This document shows, in pieces, positions 61,701 through 64,000 of a stretch of DNA of 64,000 nt. Below the pieces are notes generated by a model. The model ran no database searches. It was not told the DNA's origin and saw nothing but the letters and a program-made list of their open reading frames with translations. How positions within the stretch are numbered: position 1 is the first letter of the stretch; every line of letters starts with the position of its first letter. The position numbers and the translations under genes are program-made. This DNA comes from Cinclus cinclus (lineage: Eukaryota; Chordata; Aves; Passeriformes; Cinclidae), in contig NW_026912156.1 in the NCBI RefSeq assembly GCF_963662255.1, forward strand, positions 1-64,000, given 5' to 3'.

Positions 61701-64000
61701 CTCCAAACCTGGCTGCCATCGGAGGCCCAAACGCGCCCCACAAAATGACATCTGCATTTGAGGGTTCTTGAGTTTGGCTTCTTGGGGAAAAGTGCCTCCT
61801 TTCGGAGTCAACTTGCCTAACTTGCCTGCGGCCCATGTGGGGTTTTTGCCTACAAAAATTCCATAAGGACGAGGATTTCTCCCAGACCAAAGCTGCCCCC
61901 TCCTCCAAACCTGGCTGACATCGGAGGCCCAAACGCGCCCTAGAAAATGACACCTGCCAAGTGGGCTCTTGAGTTTGGCATCTTGGGGAAAAGTGACTCC
62001 TTTCAAAACCAACTTGCCTGCGTCCCGTCCTGGGCTTTTGCTACAAAAATTCCATAAGGACGAGGATTCCTCCCAGACCAAAGCTGCCCCCTCCTCCAAA
62101 CCTGGCTGCCATCGGAGGCCCAAACGCGCCCTACAAAATGACATCTGCCAAGTGGGCTCTTGAGTTTGGCTTTCTGGGGAAAAGTGCCTCCTTTCGAAGC
62201 CAACTTGCCTGCGGCTCATGCAGGGGTTTTGCCTACAAAAATTCCATAAGGACGAGGATTTCTCCCAGACCAAAGCTGCCCCCTCCTCCAAACCTGGCTG
62301 CCATCGGAGGCCCAAACGCGCCCTACAAAATGACACCTGCCAAGTGGGCTCTTGAGTTTGGCTTCTTGGGGAAAAGTGCCTCCTTTCGGAGTCAACTTGC
62401 CGGCGGCCCATGCAGGGCTTTTGCCTACAAAAATTCCATAAGGACGAGGATTTCTCCCAGAACAAAGCTGCCCCCTCCTCCAAACCTGGCTGCCATCGGA
62501 GGCCCAAACGCGCCCTACAAAATGACATCTGCATTGTGGGTTCTTGAGTTTGGCTTCTTGGGGAAAAGTGCCTCCTTTCGGAGCCAACTTGCCTAACTTG
62601 CCTGCGGCCCGTCCTGGGCTTTTGAGTACAAAAATTCCATAAGGACGAGGATTTCTCCCAGACCAAAGCTGCCCCCTCCTCCAAACCTGGCTGCCATCGG
62701 AGGCCCAAACGCGCCCTACAAAATGACACCTGCCAAGTGGGCTCTTGAGTTTGGCTTCTTGGGGAAAAGTGCCTCCTTTCAAAGCCAACTTGCCTAACAT
62801 GCCTGCGGCCCGTCCTGGGCTTTAGACTACAAAAATTCCATAAGGACGAGGATTTCTCCCAGACCAAAGCTGCCCCCTCCTCCAAACCTGGCTGACATCG
62901 GAGGCCCAAACGCACCCTAGAAAATGACACCTGCCAAGAGGGCTCTTGAGTTTGGCTTCTTGGGGAAAAGTGACTCCTTTCAAAACCAACTTGCCTGCGT
63001 CCCGTCCCGGGCTTTTGCTACAAAAATTCCATAAGGACGAGGATTCCTCCCAGACCAAAGCTGCCCCCTCCTCCAAACCTGGCTGCCATCGGAAGCCCAA
63101 ACGCGCCCTACAAAATGACATCTGCCAAGTGGGCTCTTGAGTTTGGCTTTCTGGGGAAAAGTGCCTCCTTTCGGAGTCAACTTGCCTGCGGCTCATGCAG
63201 GGCTTTTGCCTACAAAAATTCCATAAGGACGAGGATTTCTCCCAGACCAAAGCTGCCCCCTCCTCCAAACCTGGCTGCCATCGGAGGCCCAAACGCGCCC
63301 TACAAAATGACACCTGCCAAGTGGGCTCTTGAGTTTGGCTTCTTGGGGAAAATTGCCTCCTTTCGGAGTCAACTTGCCGGCGGCCCATGCAGGGCTTTTG
63401 CCTACAAAAATTCCATAAGGACGAGGATTCCTCCCAGACCAAAGCTGCCCCCTCCTCCAAACCTGGCTGCCATCGGAGGCCCAAACGCGCCCTACAAAAT
63501 GACATCTGCCAAGCGGGCTCTTGAGTTTGGCTTCTTGAGGAAAAGTGCCTCCTTTCGGAGTCAACTTGCCGGCGGCCCATGCAGGGCTTTTGCCTCCAAA
63601 AATTCCATAAGGACGAGGATTTCTCCCAGACCAAAGCTGCCCCCTCCTCCAAACCTGGCTGCCATCGGAGGCCCAAACGCGCCCTACAAAATGACATCTG
63701 CCAAGCGGGCTCTTGAGTTTGGCTTCTTGAGGAAAAGTGCCTCCTTTCGGGGTCAACTTGCCGGCGGCCCATGCAGGGCTTTTGCCTCCAAAAATTCCAT
63801 AAGGACGAGGATTTCTCCCAGACCAAAGCTGCCCCCTCCTCCAAACCTGGCTGCCATCGGAGGCCCAAACGCGCCCTACAAAATGACACCTGCCAAGTGG
63901 GCTCTTGAGTTTGGCTTCTTGGGGAAAAGTGCCTCCTTTCGGAGCCAAATTGCCTAACTTGCCTGCGGCCCGTCCTGGGCTTTTGCCTCCAAAAATTCCA
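58735..64000 (+). repeat. 31-monomer higher-order repeat, copy 3, cut by the window end
   Basis: This copy repeats 52,671 onward at offset 6,064. I found no difference until about 63,945, where this copy has ccaaattgcc and copy 2 (57,882) has ccaacttgcc. From there this copy runs like copy 1 (52,019 onward, offset 11,926 to 11,927) for the last 50 bases, differing where copy 1 has gcctacaaaa and this copy gcctccaaaa. The copy may therefore have a different last section, but the window stops inside a monomer at aaaaattcca. Confidence 0.9.

Larger units (their letters stand above)
1..64000. repeat. Satellite DNA array of ~192-201 bp monomers filling the whole window
   Basis: Every part of the window is made of the same head-to-tail unit. 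It can be followed by landmarks that recur once per unit: ggacgaggat, ctccaaacctggctgcc, tacaaaatgaca, gtttggcttctt and gcggccc. Measuring from one 'gacgaggat' to the next gives spacings of 192 or 201 bases most often, and 191, 200 or 202 less often. All copies have the same orientation and I saw no inversion. Units are grouped into higher-order repeats, listed separately. The array is cut at both ends by the window. No gap, transposon or unique insertion interrupts it. The likely role is structural heterochromatin (pericentromeric, subtelomeric or similar), but nothing in the sequence fixes the chromosomal position. I do not recognise the family name. Confidence 0.98.

Noticed and set aside
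1..64000. CRISPR array
   Set aside because: There are no short palindromic repeats separated by unique spacers. The whole unit of about 192-201 bases is conserved, and there are no cas genes.
1..64000. CENP-B box, as in primate and mouse centromeric satellites
   Set aside because: I compared the TTCG of tttcggagccaac and the reverse-strand CCCG of gcggcccgtcc with the minimal CENP-B motif (TTCG, four bases, A, two bases, CGGG). Neither has the required A or CGGG spacing. A centromeric role is not excluded, but this motif does not support it.
1..64000. Ribosomal DNA spacer, tRNA or snRNA cluster
   Set aside because: No rRNA, tRNA cloverleaf or box A/B signals were seen. Every unit has the same non-structured sequence and no RNA-gene-like core.
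1..64000. Transposon or endogenous retrovirus tandem
   Set aside because: No terminal inverted repeats, long terminal repeats, target-site duplications, poly-A tails or reverse transcriptase / transposase motifs were found, and no inversion of orientation was seen.
1..64000. Assignment to the avian 190-bp HaeIII-type satellites
   Set aside because: The unit length and GGCC sites are reminiscent of those families, but I could not see their characteristic roughly 41-base submotif, and unit length alone is not evidence. Only a database search with the 447-638 unit could decide this.

Overview
The whole 64,000-base window is one uninterrupted tandem satellite array. It starts and ends inside a repeat unit, so neither flank is visible. 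I find no protein-coding gene, RNA gene, transposon, CRISPR array, operon signal or unique sequence longer than a fraction of one unit. The basic unit is a GC-rich (about 56% G+C) monomer of 192 bases. It has recurrent length variants of 201 (a 9-base internal duplication), 191 (loss of one C), 200 and 202 bases. Dividing the window by the mean unit length (about 195.6) gives roughly 325 to 330 monomers, all in the same orientation.

The organism cannot be named from the sequence. A long homogenised satellite with multi-kilobase higher-order repeats (HORs), and variation concentrated at CpG sites in the C-to-T / G-to-A direction on both strands, points to a eukaryote with CpG DNA methylation. 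A vertebrate or another methylating lineage is plausible, but this is inference. I do not recognise the monomer as a named satellite family.

Layout. 1-7,860: diverged monomers with block copies at offsets of about 2,336/2,337, 3,525 and 4,693 bases. 7,860-10,380: a mosaic with a 1,178-base (about six-monomer) duplication. 10,377-16,458: a 9- to 10-monomer HOR (1,763, then 1,963 bases, then a partial copy). 16,459-24,294: two apparently identical 20-monomer HOR copies of 3,918 bases. 24,295-26,491: a further copy at offset 1,762. 26,492-41,230: a mosaic in which blocks recur at offsets of 1,772 (tandem), 8,421, 9,993 and 15,289-15,490. 39,470-47,200: blocks recurring at 5,277-5,278 and 4,885 bases. 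47,200-64,000: a 31-monomer HOR of 6,064 bases, as one shortened copy (5,471 bases, 28 monomers), one full copy and one copy cut off by the window end. The last two show no difference that I could find over about 5.2 kb.

The array therefore looks like a record of repeated block amplification, with the freshest homogenisation in the 3.9-kb and 6.06-kb HORs. Very long open frames (up to 1,020 codons on the minus strand) arise because two antisense frames of the monomer lack stop codons and the two commonest unit lengths are multiples of three. I do not regard them as genes.
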